From positions 110,846,193-110,910,192 of the forward strand of contig CAMZMU010000041.1 of assembly GCA_947311845.1 (NCBI GenBank): a DNA stretch of 64,000 bases, written 5' to 3'. The translations under genes were made by a program, and so were the position numbers. Positions within the stretch are counted from its first letter, which is position 1. Each line of letters begins with the position of its first letter. The notes under the pieces were generated by a model that searched no databases, was not told the DNA's origin, and saw only the letters and a program-made list of their open reading frames with translations. Source of the DNA: Poa pratensis. Its lineage: Eukaryota > Streptophyta > Magnoliopsida > Poales > Poaceae. This document shows, in pieces, positions 33,293-44,944 of this stretch.

Positions 33293-35279
33293 GGGCCAGG
33301 CTGTGAACCGAGACAAGAGCTCTGTTTTCTTCAGCTCCAATACTCCGGCAACTACGAAGCATGAAATAAAAACTCTGTTGGGTATTTCGGTTGAAGCCTT
33401 CAGTGAGAGGTACCTGGGGCTACCCACGGCAATGGGGAGAATTACCAGCGGTACATTTGATCATATTGCAGAAAGGGCAAGAAGCAAGATTCAAGGAGGT
33501 TCAGAACGGTTGCTAGCTTGTGCTGGCAGGGATACTATAATTAAATCAGTCATCCAAGCGATACCAACCTTTAGCATGAGCTGTTTCCGTCTGACAAAAA
33601 AGGTTTGCAAAACCTTTTCCTCCTGTACAGCGAGATATTGGTGGAGTAGCTCTCTTGACAAGCGTTCCTTGCATTGGTTGTCTTGGGACAAACTTGCTAC
33701 CCCAAAGGCGAAAGGCGGAATGGGCTTTCGTGAACTTGAAACCTTCAACACGGCACTGCTAGGAAAGCATGGATGGCGCTTCATGACTAATCCTAATTCC
33801 TTATGTGCCAGGGTTATGAAGACAAGATATTTCCCGGATGTGGACTTTATGCAGGCTACTGTGCCGACCTCATCGTCTCCAATTTGGAGGGCTATTATTG
33901 CTGGGAGAGAGGCACTGGAGGTTGGCCTGATCAAGCGTGTTGGAGACGGGTCTTCTATAAACATATGGTCTGATAATTGGATCCCGGACTCCCGTACTCT
34001 TAAACCGCAGTTCAAACCAGTGGGTACAAATCTGATGCTGGTCAGGGAGCTGATTGATGATGTTTCCTGGATGTGGCGGAGAGAACTGGTTCGATCAACT
34101 TTCATATCACCAGATGCAGAGGCGATTCTCAACATTCCTTTGCGTTCTGGGGGTGGGGATGATTTTTTGGCTTGGAACTTTGAAAACTCAGGGATCTACA
34201 CTGTGAAATCAGCGTACCGTTCGCTTATGATTCGCAAAGAGCAGCGTGCTCTAGATGAAGGAACGGGTACCGGAACCTCACAGAATGATGAACAGATGTG
34301 GAATTCCCTTTGGAAGATAAAGGTTCAACCAAAGATTAGAGTATTCTGGTGGCGTGTCATCAGGAAGATCTTACCAGATGAATGCACCTTGAAAAGGCGG
34401 CATATCAAAAACTGTGAGGTCTGTCTTGCAATGGATGAAGATTTGATGCATGCCCTTGTACACTGCTCGCATGCCCAACGCTTCTGGGAGGAAGCTCAGT
34501 CTTTGTTCGATTTCAGACTACCTCGGCTTCATCCTGACACTTGGGCCCGAGATATCCTCTGTGAGAGTCGTTTCTCGGACCATGACAAGGCGAAGATAAT
34601 CTCAGTCATGTGGGCAATCTGGCATTCACGCAACAGGTTGACACATGATAAGGAGCATACTGATCCGGTCTTCTCGATTCGACGAATACGTGAAGATCTG
34701 GCGTTACTAGATTTATCCCGGCACCATGCAAAAATCCTACCGGGGCATGGTTGGAGACCACCTGAAGCTGATTGGGTCAAAATCAATTGTGATGGTGCGA
34801 TCTCGTTTAGTTCTGGCACAGGTGGTGCAGGTGGTGTGGCACGTTCTTCGTCTTCATTGCTGGGTGCTTGGAGCAAGCCGTTGCCAGGTACTACTGATCC
34901 TCTTGTGACTGAGACTTTGTCACTGAGGGAGGGAGTGATTTTTGCAAAACTTCGCGACTTCCAGCATGTGATTATGGAGACGGATTGCCTGGAGGTAGTT
35001 AACCTCTGGAACACTAGGAGCAATACTCGTTCTGTAATTGCCCCTATCCTCTTAGAGATTGGAGAGCTAGCTAGTTCCTTTAAATCTTTTGTACTTCAAC
35101 ATGTACTTCGTGATGCTAATTTGTCGGCTCATTTGTGTGCGAAACATTCGTGCTCGCTCCAGGTGACCGACATTTGGCTGAACTCTGCTCCTAGCTTCCT
35201 GGTCACTAGCCTGTTGGCTGATGATCCCAGGACGGCCTTTGTTGAATAAAAGCTCTTGTAATTCCCGCAAAAAAAAAAA
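33293..35279 (+). mobile_element. 5'-truncated LINE with 15-bp target-site duplication
   Basis: Flanked by acattgacggcaaac (33278-33292 and 35280-35294) and ending in an A-run. It contains only the 3' half of ORF2 and short 3' sequence, typical of incomplete LINE reverse transcription. It inserted about 500 bp beyond the UCP stop codon. The perfect duplication and unbroken frame show it is young. Confidence 0.95.
33303..35249 (+). pseudogene. LINE ORF2 C-terminal half, open for ~648 codons
   Basis: No ATG at the start: the frame simply opens at the truncation point (NRDKSSVFFSSNTP). Order of parts: end of the reverse transcriptase/thumb region (SERYLGLPTAMGR, IIKSVIQAIPTFSMSCFRLT), zf-RVT (WKIKVQPKIRVFWWRVIRKI) and RNase H (WVKINCDGAIS, ETDCLEVVN, RDANLSAHL), with stop at 35247-35249. 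Acidic residues of the RNase H site are present. It is related to, but clearly different from, the ORF2 at 17041-21146. Confidence 0.9.
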
Positions 35280-35423
35280 ACATTGACGGCAAACATAGTG
35301 ATACAGTAAGCTTGGGATGGATTCAGTACACACGATTCTCATCCTCGTTTGTTTTTATTTCTAGGCAACGAGTGCTAGTAGCAGCATAGACAGAGAGTTG
35401 CAGATACAGTAACTAGGAGTGAA

Positions 35424-36040
35424 TCACATGTTGCTCCTGTGAGCAGTGGTCTGCTTGGGCGGTGATTTCTTCATGTTGCCGAAGAGGGAGTGCCTGCCCT
35501 CGGCGACGACACTGCCGGTTTGGGCGTTGGTGAGGAGGATGTGCGTGCCGGAGTATGCGCCCTTGTGTCCGAGCGCCCTCGCCGTGATGCTGAGGTTGTC
35601 GCCCGGGCGCGCCTGGGAGAGGTCGGGGAAGGCGATGGACATGTCGACGGAGACCTTGAGGTTCTGGGCGTCGGAGATGGCGGCGGCGGAGCCGATCTCG
35701 TCGACCAGGGCCACGACCGCGCCGGCGGCGAGGCAGCCGGTGGTGGCGTCCTGCGTGGGTAGGCATGTGTGTGTTCAGCTTAGCTGGGATGGATCAAAGC
35801 AATGGAGTGAAGGAAGTGAACGTACGGTGAGGTTGGGAGGGACGGTGTAGGAGCAGTGGATGAAGCCCGGGCGGATGCGGAGGACGCGGATCCCGCGCAG
35901 CGCGAACCCCTCGAAGAAGCTCGGCGAGAGATGCTCCGACGACGGCGACAGGGACGCGGAGGCGGCGGCGGAGAGCGCGTCCACCCGCGCGTGGTCGTCG
36001 GCGCTCAGGCTCAGGGCGTCCCGCGCAGGAGCGGATTACT
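35424..36040 (-). pseudogene. acyl-CoA thioesterase (hotdog fold), 5'-truncated
   Basis: Exon 2 (35424-35750) and exon 1 (35826 to about 36040) splice in phase as PNLT-DATTGCLAAG. The protein has the 4HBT hotdog signature of acyl-CoA thioesterase 13-like proteins: FALRGIRVLRIRPGFIHCSY, GCLAAGAVVALVDEIGSAAA (central helix with the acidic residue) and SVDMSIAFPDLSQARPGDNL, ending GNMKKSPPKQTTAHRSNM. Upstream of DALSLSADDHARVDALSAAA the frame meets stops and no Met, and the sequence changes to a CACTA-like fragment. The first 10-25 residues and the promoter are therefore missing. Related enzymes hydrolyse fatty acyl-CoA. The truncation most likely makes it non-functional, unless an unseen upstream exon exists. 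Confidence 0.8.
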
Positions 36041-36042
36041 AG

Positions 36043-36389
36043 GTGGAACTTAGAAGTTAATCGTGTTAGGGTTGGAGCAATTTCATGATGGGTGACCTAG
36101 CGGAAAGGTATCAGTTCAAAAAATTCAAAAAAATCTGAAAATAATTCCAATAATTAAGATTTTTCATATTATTTCATATTTTGATTTTTCTGATTTTTTT
36201 TGAAACTTTTTATATTTTTTGAAATTTTTGAGAATTCTGTGGCGCACCAGGCCAGGTGCGCCACAGAAATGTGAATTCTGTGGCGCACCTTATTTTTGTG
36301 ACGAGAATTCTGTGGCGCACCCAGCAAACCTGGGGTGCGCCACAGAATTGCAATTTGGTGCGCCACAGATAGCCCTTTCTGTGGTAGTG
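36043..36389. mobile_element. CACTA-like transposon end carrying 5S-rRNA-like sequence
   Basis: The right border ends ctttctgtggtagtg, the inverse of CACTACCACAGAAAG, a CACTA-type terminus. Inside are several copies of tgtggcgcacc/ggtgcgccaca in both orientations, like subterminal repeats of this class. The left part (36045-36112) resembles the 3' half of 5S rRNA. The opposite terminus is not seen, so this is a fragment; it adjoins the broken start of the thioesterase gene. Confidence 0.6.
36045..36112 (+). other. 5S-rRNA-derived sequence within the CACTA-like fragment
   Basis: Contains gaagttaatcgtg, ggagcaattt and gatgggtgacct in the same order and spacing as gaagttaagcgtg, gagtagtact and gatgggtgacct of plant 5S rRNA, including most of the C box of the internal promoter. 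It is degenerate and only half length, so not a functional 5S gene. Cassandra-type TRIM elements also carry 5S sequence and are an alternative source. Confidence 0.6.
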
Positions 36390-37924
36390 TTTATCCATGG
36401 TGACAACTCTTATTAACTGTATGCTCACCAAGGCAGAGGCGTGTTGTGCCTGCAGCTTCAGGTGGGGCGGCCTAGGAGAGGGGAGCTTAGCAATGGTTAA
36501 GGTCTTTTGGTAGTCCTGCAGGGACTTAACTGGTGACTATTTAATGGACATTCTTTATAAACTTAGGCACTCCCTAAATGAACAGAAATAGTTAATGGAA
36601 CACAAAAAAACATGATGTCATTTTGGTGGTGTCTTGCATGTATTAGAAGCAAATACTTCCACTCTACAACTGGCTTTCAGTTTTAAAAACAAAAGCCTGA
36701 ACAATATCAGGTATGAATTCTAACACAGCTCTTGACCTAGCCGCCTCCTGTTATGAATATTTGATGCTTTCTAAAAGGTAAGGATCTAAATACAAACAAA
36801 AAAGGTAAGGATCTGCAACAACTGTATAAAATATTTTAAAGCGGGTTTGGCCATTTTTGTCTGGGAACGCTGATCTTAGGTATAGGGACATGCATTGTAT
36901 TAGAAGAAAATGGTCTGGAACCAATTTTAACTCCTCAAAAGAGTTACAACAACAAAAATCATGCACTTATAGAAGGATAAATTCGCTTAAACCTGAAACT
37001 AAGTATTTACTTATTAACAAACTGAGGTCATACTTCAGGGTCTAAGAATCTTCCCCAACAGCTAAACAAGAAGAAATTTGTAACAGCAGGATTTCACCGT
37101 CCTGTTTGGATACCTTTCTTGGAGCTCAATTATAAACTACAATGGTGCCAATTTATAATGTCCTGAAATTCACCTCGTATTCTCACAATGCAAAATAAAC
37201 CTAAAAGTGTGACCAAATTGGTGTGGCAGTAAAAAAATCACCTTCACATGCGGTTTGCCTCGCTTAATCTCCATGCCACCAGTCTTTATAGCACGTTGAC
37301 AATATAGACATGCCCACCTCAAACACACAGCGCCGGACCGCACTCCCTCGACTACCGAAAAGCAAATGCAGCCCACAAGAATTCACAAATCAAAAACAAA
37401 TCTGAGGGAATGCCAAACCAAAAAAACAAAGGAGCCAACCAAATCAGACCTGAATCCACCCCCAAAATCCCCAAAGCCAGCACGCATGTAGGCAAAATCA
37501 AGCACAATAGCAAACCAAAGAAAACAAAGGAACTGACGAAACGAAACACCAAATCCGGGCCCAAGCCACCACAGTAAACCAACCGCCAGGTACTCATCCT
37601 CTAATCCCCACATTAAGAGAGCAATCATTCACACGTAGGACAAGAATTAGGAGGCAAACGCCCCCACAGAAACCAAACGGTGGAATACACAGGCAAAGGC
37701 ACCACCGTACAGAACAAAGAAAGCACAATCCAGAGAGAATAAGAAGAGGAAAGAACCAGATCGGAACAAAGGCTCCTCCACCGCACCCCTTAGACCAAGT
37801 AGGCGCAGGCGGCGCTGAAGAAACCAGCCAAAACCAAGCGGTGGCGCTGGAACGACGGGCAGCCGGAGATGATCCGCCACAGACGGTGAAGCAATAAAGA
37901 AAGGAGCTCCGACGGAAAATTAAC
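36390..37924. other. intergenic plus probable intron remnant, no gene recognised
   Basis: No domain recognised on either strand. The minus-strand stretch next to 37925 begins gttaat after an exon-like end and resembles intron sequence of the gene fragment described next. Confidence 0.45.
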
Positions 37925-38110
37925 CTGGATGGGAATCTGGCCGCAGGGGTCAGGGAAGAGCCTTGAAACGTTCCAACCCTTGTCGACGCAGCCCTTGACA
38001 GAGGCGTAGAGGGGCTGCTTCTCCTCCCCCATCGGCGTGACGGCACATCCTCCGCTTCTGCCGACCCCTCGTCCGGTGCAGCGCTACGAACAGCAAGGGA
38101 GAGAACATGG
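37925..38110 (-). pseudogene. orphan first exon resembling PII-2-type leucine-rich repeat proteins
   Basis: On the minus strand one frame reads MGEEKQPLYASVKGCVDKGW and NVSRLFPDPCGQIPIQ, followed by a gt donor at 37924-37923. In plant Piriformospora-indica-insensitive-2-like LRR proteins a similar LYPDPCGWTPIQ precedes an intron and then GVSCD. Upstream, SAAPDEGSAEAEDVP lies in another frame; an extra 8 bp (tcacgccg) before the ATG would explain the shift. The following exon with leucine-rich repeats is not found within the window. I treat it as a relic; identity is from motif memory. Confidence 0.45.
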
Positions 38111-38569
38111 TGATCCAGGAGGCGCCGTCGACAGAGTGCAGCGCTGGGGCGAGCCGCCGCTAAGCAGCAAAGCGGGAGGCAGGCTGGATCGGCGGCGGCA
38201 TTTGACCGCAGAGAGGAGAGAGTGACCCAGAGCACGCGCAATCGGTCAGAGTAACCGACTCGAAATCAACGAGGAGGTGGACGCACTGGAAGGCTCGAAA
38301 TCCACGTGCAACTACACAGGCCCACCCAAGACCCATCAGATCCGCAAACAAACTGCACAGCGAACGCACCCACACACACCCGCACACACTCGCACAGACA
38401 TGCGGGTTCAAACAAACTTGGCCCACGCGCAGCGACGGGGTATACGCAACAGACGAAAACGAGCTAACCAAAACGAGTTACTGACATGTGGGCCCAAAAC
38501 GTGGATGAACCACAGGCCACCAATCCTAGGGAGCTTAGATGTTGTAGAGATATAATGGCTGACCTCCTC

Positions 38570-39530
38570 AGCCGGCGATGGAGGCACCCACGTCGCCTCG
38601 GATATTGTAGCTACTACAGTAGCGCACTGTACTCAGCCGGCGATGGAGGCACCCACGTCGCCTGCTACTGTAGCTGCTACAGTAGCGCACATCTACAGTG
38701 CCCCCCCTACTATATCAGCTACAGTACGCGCTATTTTTTTTTGTTTTTTTCGCGATAATATGTACACAAAATATATGCGCGTCGACAAGTAGGTTCCATT
38801 CCCGTCATCGGTTTCGAGTTTGGTCGGCTCTAACTTCTTAATTTTGGATCCAAACTCGCAAAAACATTTGACGAATTTTGTCAAATTCGCCGCACTCACC
38901 TATCCATTCAAATTTTCGCACGAGTAGATGAATATCATCCTTCCGAACGACTTTACCTTTTTGTGTAGCTGCTACAGTAGCGCACTTCTACAGTGCGCCG
39001 CCTACTATAGCAGCTACAATACGCGCTATTTTTTTTTGCCTTTTTCGCGATAATATGTACACGAAATATATGCGCGCCGACAAGTAGGTTCCATTCCCGT
39101 CATCGGTTTTAAGTTTGGTCGACTCTAACTCCTTAATTTTGGATCCAAACTCGCAAAAACATTTGACGAATTTTGCCTACTATAGCAGCTACATTACGCG
39201 CTATAATTTTTTTTCTGCCCTTTTCGCGATAACTTTTCGCGATAATATGTACACGAAATATATGCGCGCCGACAAGTAGGTTACATTCCCGTCATCGGTT
39301 TCGAGTTTGGTCTACTCTAACTTCTTAATTTTGGATCCAAACTCGCAAAAACATTTGACGAATTTTGTCAAATTCGCCGCACTCACCTATCCATTCAAAT
39401 TTTCCTTGCACGCAAAAATATTTGACGAATTTTATCAAATTCGCCGCACTCACCTATCCGTTCAAATTTTTCTTGCACGAGTAGATGAATATCATCCTTC
39501 CGAACGACTTTCATGTTTTAACCTTTTTGT
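38570..39530. repeat. ~200-300-bp tandem repeats with gctacagtagcgcac motif
   Basis: Three successive units start near gtagctgctacagtagcgcac (38669 and 38964; the third, at about 39176, begins at tgcctactatagcagctac). They continue with cgcgataatatgtacac, caagtaggttccattcccgt and ggatccaaactcgcaaaaac. The middle unit lacks the tail caaattcgccgcactcacct that the outer units have. Before them, agccggcgatggaggcaccc occurs twice (38571 and 38636). The motif reappears at 40010-40045. No coding capacity. Confidence 0.7.
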
Positions 39531-41252
39531 TTTCACAGACATAAATATAATTCTCTCCAATCTTCAAATTTGTTATAATTTAGGCTGTGTAAAAAAATAA
39601 ATTCTGACAGATTTAATTTTTTTGAATCCGAGTATTTGGATCCAGAAATTTGTGTTTTAAATCTAGCCCAGAGTAGCATTTTTATTACCTGCCTGTCATG
39701 TACAAAGTATAACTACAAACTCAGTTAACAACTGATTTTACAAAACTACGACACATACCAATACAACAGCTGCGGCGGTGTACTGATACAACGGGCGCGG
39801 CGGTCGTCGACATAACCGTCGTGGCCATTGCTGATATCAGCAGCTGACGCCATCAGGAGCCCACTTGCAAACCTTTTATTATTTTGTAAAAATGATTTCG
39901 ATAATTATTAAAACTCAGACAGTAGGTCCACGTTGTCAGAATATCTATCAATATATCAAAGCTCACCCAGTTAGCCCTCCCCTCGCACGCCCACGTCACG
40001 GACACTGTAGAAGTGCTACAGTAACGCACTTCTACAGTGCGTGGTCGGCTCCGCGCCGTCAATCACGTATCTGACGGTCCCCGATGCATTTTTGCATAAA
40101 AGCCATCGTGTTTTCCAGAAATTACTCCGCAACCCAAAACTTCCCACGCTGATGGACCTATCTAATTTTTTTAGAAAATCCAGGGACTTCCTTGCAAAAA
40201 CGTCCCCACAGCCCCCCTTCCCCTTCCTCTCTCCCGCGCGACCCCGGCATCGCCGCCGCCGCCGACGAGCGCCCTCGCCGCTCCGCCACTCCCCGCTCAA
40301 ATCGAAGGCCACGCCGACCTTCGCCGCTGCACCCTCTCCCTCCTCGCTGAGACCCGCGTGCTGGAACGCCACACGGCCGCCGTGCCCCTGCTCCCTCCGC
40401 CGCGTGTGCACGCCGCAGCCGCCACTCCGGCGACCTAAACCCAGCGGCGCCGCCACTCCCGGACGCTCCGCGTTCACGCGCTTCCGCCGCGCGCACGCGA
40501 GCGTCCCAGATCGCACGGACGCGGCGTTGCCGTGCGCTCTGCTCGCCGTGGCCACCGTAGACGTCAGCCTGACGTCACGGTGGACCCCACCTGACATTTT
40601 TTTTTTAAAAAATGCAAAAAATTCCCACAAATAACCACTGAAAAAATATAAAATATATATCAAAATGCTAAAAAAAACTTTTTTTTGGCAAAATGCAATC
40701 ATGTATGAATAATTCAAATTGGCCAACATTTGTATAATTTTATGTAAAAATACAACTATATACTTTAGCATTCCAACTCAAATTTCGAATCTACATATTT
40801 CAAAAAAATTAAAATGACTTTCAAACCTGCAGTTTTTCCCCCCCAAAAAAAGGAAAAAATTCCATAAATTTCCATACATAACCACCGGAAAAATATAAAA
40901 AATATATCAAACTTAATTAAACAAATTCAGAAAATTACTAAATGCTACAAAATGAATAAATTAAAATATATCCAACTGCAAAATATAAAAAATATCAAAT
41001 TACCACAAAAATAAATGCTGACTGTCTATAACATATAATCAAAAATCAAATTTGAATATTTCAAAAATTTAAATGTCCTTCAAATCTGAATATTTCAAAA
41101 TTTTGAATGCCTTTCAAGACTAATCATTTTACTAACGTAAAAAGAAATCAAATCTAGAAAACTTCCCAATTTGAACATTTTCTGAAATCTGAACAATTTT
41201 TTAACATAACCTCTCTTTGCATTTCAATAATTTCAAATTTCCACACTTTTTA
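39531..41252. other. AT-rich and GC-rich non-coding DNA, no gene
   Basis: Includes the inverted motif gaagtgctacagtaacgcac / cttctacagtgcg (about 40010-40045). It is followed by a GC-rich stretch (40200-40560) whose open frames are compositional, then AT-rich sequence with many aaaatataaaaaatat runs. Confidence 0.5.
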
Positions 41253-41342
41253 AATAAGGACATTTCTAAATTTAAATTTTACCACATGGACGCGACGAAT
41301 AAGGACATTTCTAAATTTAAATTTTACCACACGGGCGCGGCG
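41253..41342. repeat. 45-bp tandem duplication upstream of PTAR1
   Basis: aataaggacatttctaaatt...cgcgacg (41253-41297) is repeated at 41298-41342 with a few changes, about 300 bp before the start codon. Confidence 0.85.
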
Positions 41343-41637
41343 GTGTCGCGGCGCGAAATTTTCCTAGTTTGTTTACTGATGACTGGGTGTTGGTGGCGCC
41401 ACACTGACGGGCGCCAAGGCGGACCGGCCAGCCACATCGACTCGACTCGACCAGACCACCAGTCAGTACGTCCACCTCTTCGATTCTCTCCTTCCTCATC
41501 TGCCCTGCGCCGCCCCGCTGCCCAGCCACGCCGGCGCTTGCTCCTCCAGTCGAATCTCCTGCACCTCTAACTCCCTCGCGCGGCCGCCCTCTCCTAGCTC
41601 TGACGCTCGCGCGCCCTCCGCCTGCCCAGCCGCCGGA

Positions 41638-44600
41638 ATGGAATCGGAAGCAGCAGCCACGAAAGGGGAGGACCTTCTCGACGACTTTGAGCGAATCCTC
41701 CACGACGACCCCCTCATGTAAGGAGAGATCCAATCCTACTTACTTGATTGCCTTCTCTTTTCAGCCTACCCCTCCACTTCATCCCACCATCTCCAACTCA
41801 TTCATGGCCATCGCAGAGACGAGGTTGGGTTCCTGCATCCCACGCAGTTCCACTCACTGCTCATCGACAGCACCAACAAATCCAAACACTTCTGGTGCAG
41901 CGACCACAAGCTCGCCGTCTCCACCGACATCCTACCCGACCTCTACCGCGCCGCACGCCACGCACACTCCAACGCAACGCTCAGTTTCCCCTCACCATCA
42001 CCTTCCGCTGCTGCCTTGATCATGGCGCACAGCAAGGCGCTGCTCATACTCTGCCCTGACTTGCTCACCGCATGGAACTCAAGGTAACTCTAATTAACTG
42101 TGTGTATAAAATGCCTGCCAATTACACATGCCATTTTTCTTATCTATAACAGCTCATCTCTTTTTTTGCAGGAAGAGGGTGCTATCAGCGAATTGTGATC
42201 CCAAACAACTCAAAGATGAGCTGCAGTTGTGTGCCTTGATCCTATCCTACTCGCCGAAGAATGAGAGCACCTGGAGCCACAGGTATATACCTGCAATTTC
42301 TTTCCCTTCAGTTCAAACCACTCCAACCCAGCCTTCTGCTGCGGGAAATCCATGCTGGTTTCCTTTGTTTATACTCAGTACTAGCATAACATAAACCATA
42401 AACAACTTCACTACAACAGGAGATGGGTCATCACAAAGCTTGCACAACACCTTCAGGATATGTCAGAGCTTATAGACAACGACTCTCTCCTAGTAAAACA
42501 GATAGCAGAGGTTTTGCTTATTCAGAATTTTCACATCCACTCTGCCCAACTAACCATATTTTCTTACCGAATCACATTGTCACAAGTAGCTGCAAAACAG
42601 TGCGTAACAGTATTGTTTTACTTTACCTCGTTTGCAGAAATCAAAGATGAATTACCGTGCCTGGAGGCATCGATGCTGGCTTATTCCTTTCATGAAACCA
42701 AAACAGGTGAGATTGTAACTTTGCCTTCTCTCTCATTCGTAATCTTGTATTCAGACCTCCGAACAATTTCATGAAGAGAATAGCTTAAATCTTCGACAAG
42801 ACTGTAGCTATTTGCTGGACTTTCTGCTCCAATCACCACTAGCAACTGATTCCTGTCTATTTGAAGGTCCTCGATGAGTTGAACAAGTCAACAAAATGGG
42901 CTGAGTTGCATGTGGCTGACAACTGCTGCTTTCACTACCGCAGGGTTAGGCCCTTACCTATTTCTGTAGCTTGCACTATTTTGTATTACTGCTTTATAGA
43001 AAATATGTATCTCACAGGATGATTTGTCATATCAAACACTTGTTTTTGTATCAGTTTGCGGAGCTTTTCAGTGACACCATGTGCAAAACTGTGTGTTGTT
43101 TATTGGATTTGGTTCTATTGTGACATTTCAGTGTTCTGTATTTCCACTCATACCATGTTTGCTACTAACTATTTTGAAGCAGTGGCAGAGCCAGGATCCA
43201 AACTCTGTGATGTCAAACTTTACTAACGTGACAACATTTTCTTTTGAGAGCACACCTATGGAGACAAGAATTGCATCATTTGGCTCTGACAGCCACTTCT
43301 TGACAAATTTGTCCATTTACAGAATTTAAAACCTGACATTAAAAAGCTATTGCTATAAGAAAATGAACAGTTTCTTGGCAAATTTGTCCATTCACATATA
43401 ACAATAATTCTGGACTAAACTAAACTAATATTCTGAAATTAGAAGCGATTCAAAGCAACACTTGTATAAATAAAGGGGACAAGGGGCGGCTTACAAATAC
43501 AAGGGGAGGGAGGCATAGGGCAGAAGGGCCTTCTCCTGGGCTCGTGCTGTTGAACTGCAGACTTCAGTATATGTACATTTGACGATGGACGAACTGACGA
43601 CAAGACAACAATGTTTCCTAGTGATCACCGGAGGTGGCCGTGACTGACGGGCTTACAGGTGAATTGCCGTGCTGTCCGTGCGCCTGATCGCTGGAGGTGG
43701 CCGTGCCTGGCCGGCTAACCGGCGAATTACGGGTGGCGGGGCGGCCTCAGCCCTGAGTGTCTAGTCGGGATCGATTCAGAGAATTAAAGATTTATCGATT
43801 TACAAGGGAATGAATTGAGGATTACACGGGATTACAGGAAGCTGAAATGGAAGAAAAGACGTCGACTAGGACGAATCGTGGGGATCAGGAAGTTACTAGT
43901 GCTTCCTTTGTTTCGTTTGATATCTGACCCAGCCAAGTTAGACGATGACATGTGGGCATGTGTGGTTAATTTTTAGAATTTTAGCGTTCAGTAATTGTCA
44001 CTCGGTATTGGACCTGCCAAGTTCCTGTGTAGAGTGTAGTCGCTTGACTACACAGTCACAACGTGGCTACGCCACTATTTTGAAGGACATTATATGCATA
44101 CTGAGTTGCATTAATGCAAACATGATGTTTCGTTTGCTTCTTTATAGTCTCTGCTGCTTGCATTACTGGACAGCCATGGTGTAGAGAATGGAAAAGATTC
44201 CCTTAATTGGCAGTCTGATGCTCATCTAATCTGGAAGGTATGGTGAATTTCATCAAAGGATAATCAATCTCATTGTTGTGTACACTTACAAAGCAGAAAA
44301 CAAACCTAGTGCATTTGGCTTTTGTTTTAGGACATTGGTTTGCCTAGGCCATGTTGCCCGAGACTTGATTTCTATATGACCTGACAGGAGGAACTGAGGT
44401 GGAATGAGATGCTCATCAGACGCTACCAAGGAAGAGAGGTTTGTGCGTTGGGTGAATCAAACATGGTACTGCTATGTTTGCCACACTGGTGTTACTGATT
44501 AGCTGAGATTATGTGTGTTGGTGCAGTCATTGTGGATCCATCGTCGGTTCCTCTCACAGCGCTGGTCACAACAGTTGCTCAGCTGTGAGAAGACCTGCCC

Positions 44601-44944
44601 GTCAAAGGAGTCCCTGGCAGACCTCTTCCTAGCCCAGGAGATACACCTCCTGTCAGACTGCCTGAGTGCTCCCGGTGATGAGTTTGGCGAAACAAGCGTC
44701 CAGGCGGAGCTTGCAGCGCTCTACATTCTGTGGATATCCAAGGCAACCTCTTCTTTCATATGTTACATTGTGACGTTTGGCAAGCTAACTAGTGGCGTGA
44801 CATCTTTCTGATGCAATGCAGCAAGATGCGGTGGTGAAAGGGAAGGTTGAAGAGGGGTTGCAGTCGGTGGGGCGCCTGAAGGAGGTGCTGGCAAGGGCCT
44901 CCCCGGAGAAGAGCAGGCTGTGGACACAGCTGCTTCACTGCTGA
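41638..44944 (+). CDS. PTAR1: protein prenyltransferase alpha-subunit repeat-containing protein (PTAR1-like)
   Basis: Ten exons: 41638-41717, 41817-42083, 42172-42282, 42420-42510, 42638-42706, 42867-42944, 44148-44237, 44388-44438, 44527-44742, 44822-44944, joining to 391 codons without interruption. The protein starts MESEAAATKGEDLLDDFERI and ends KSRLWTQLLHC. PPTA-type repeats with the W-x-x-R pattern appear at LTAWNSRKRVL (about 109-119), STWSHRRWVI (about 148-157), NYRAWRHRCWLI (188-199) and SLWIHRRFL (280-288). PTAR1 proteins resemble alpha subunits of protein prenyltransferases; in animals PTAR1 is reported to act as the alpha subunit of GGTase-III with RabGGTB. The plant role is inferred. 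All introns are GT-AG except the last, which uses a GC donor (caag|gcaacc). Intron 6 (1.2 kb) contains probable repeat-derived sequence at about 43445-43790. Probably functional. Confidence 0.9.

Noticed and set aside
37594..38241. 215-codon minus-strand frame as a gene
   Set aside because: It runs through the PII-2-like exon in the wrong frame and into intron-like sequence.
40041..40634. 197-codon Pro/Arg-rich frame as a gene
   Set aside because: Composition-driven; the opposite strand is just as open and no motif is recognised.
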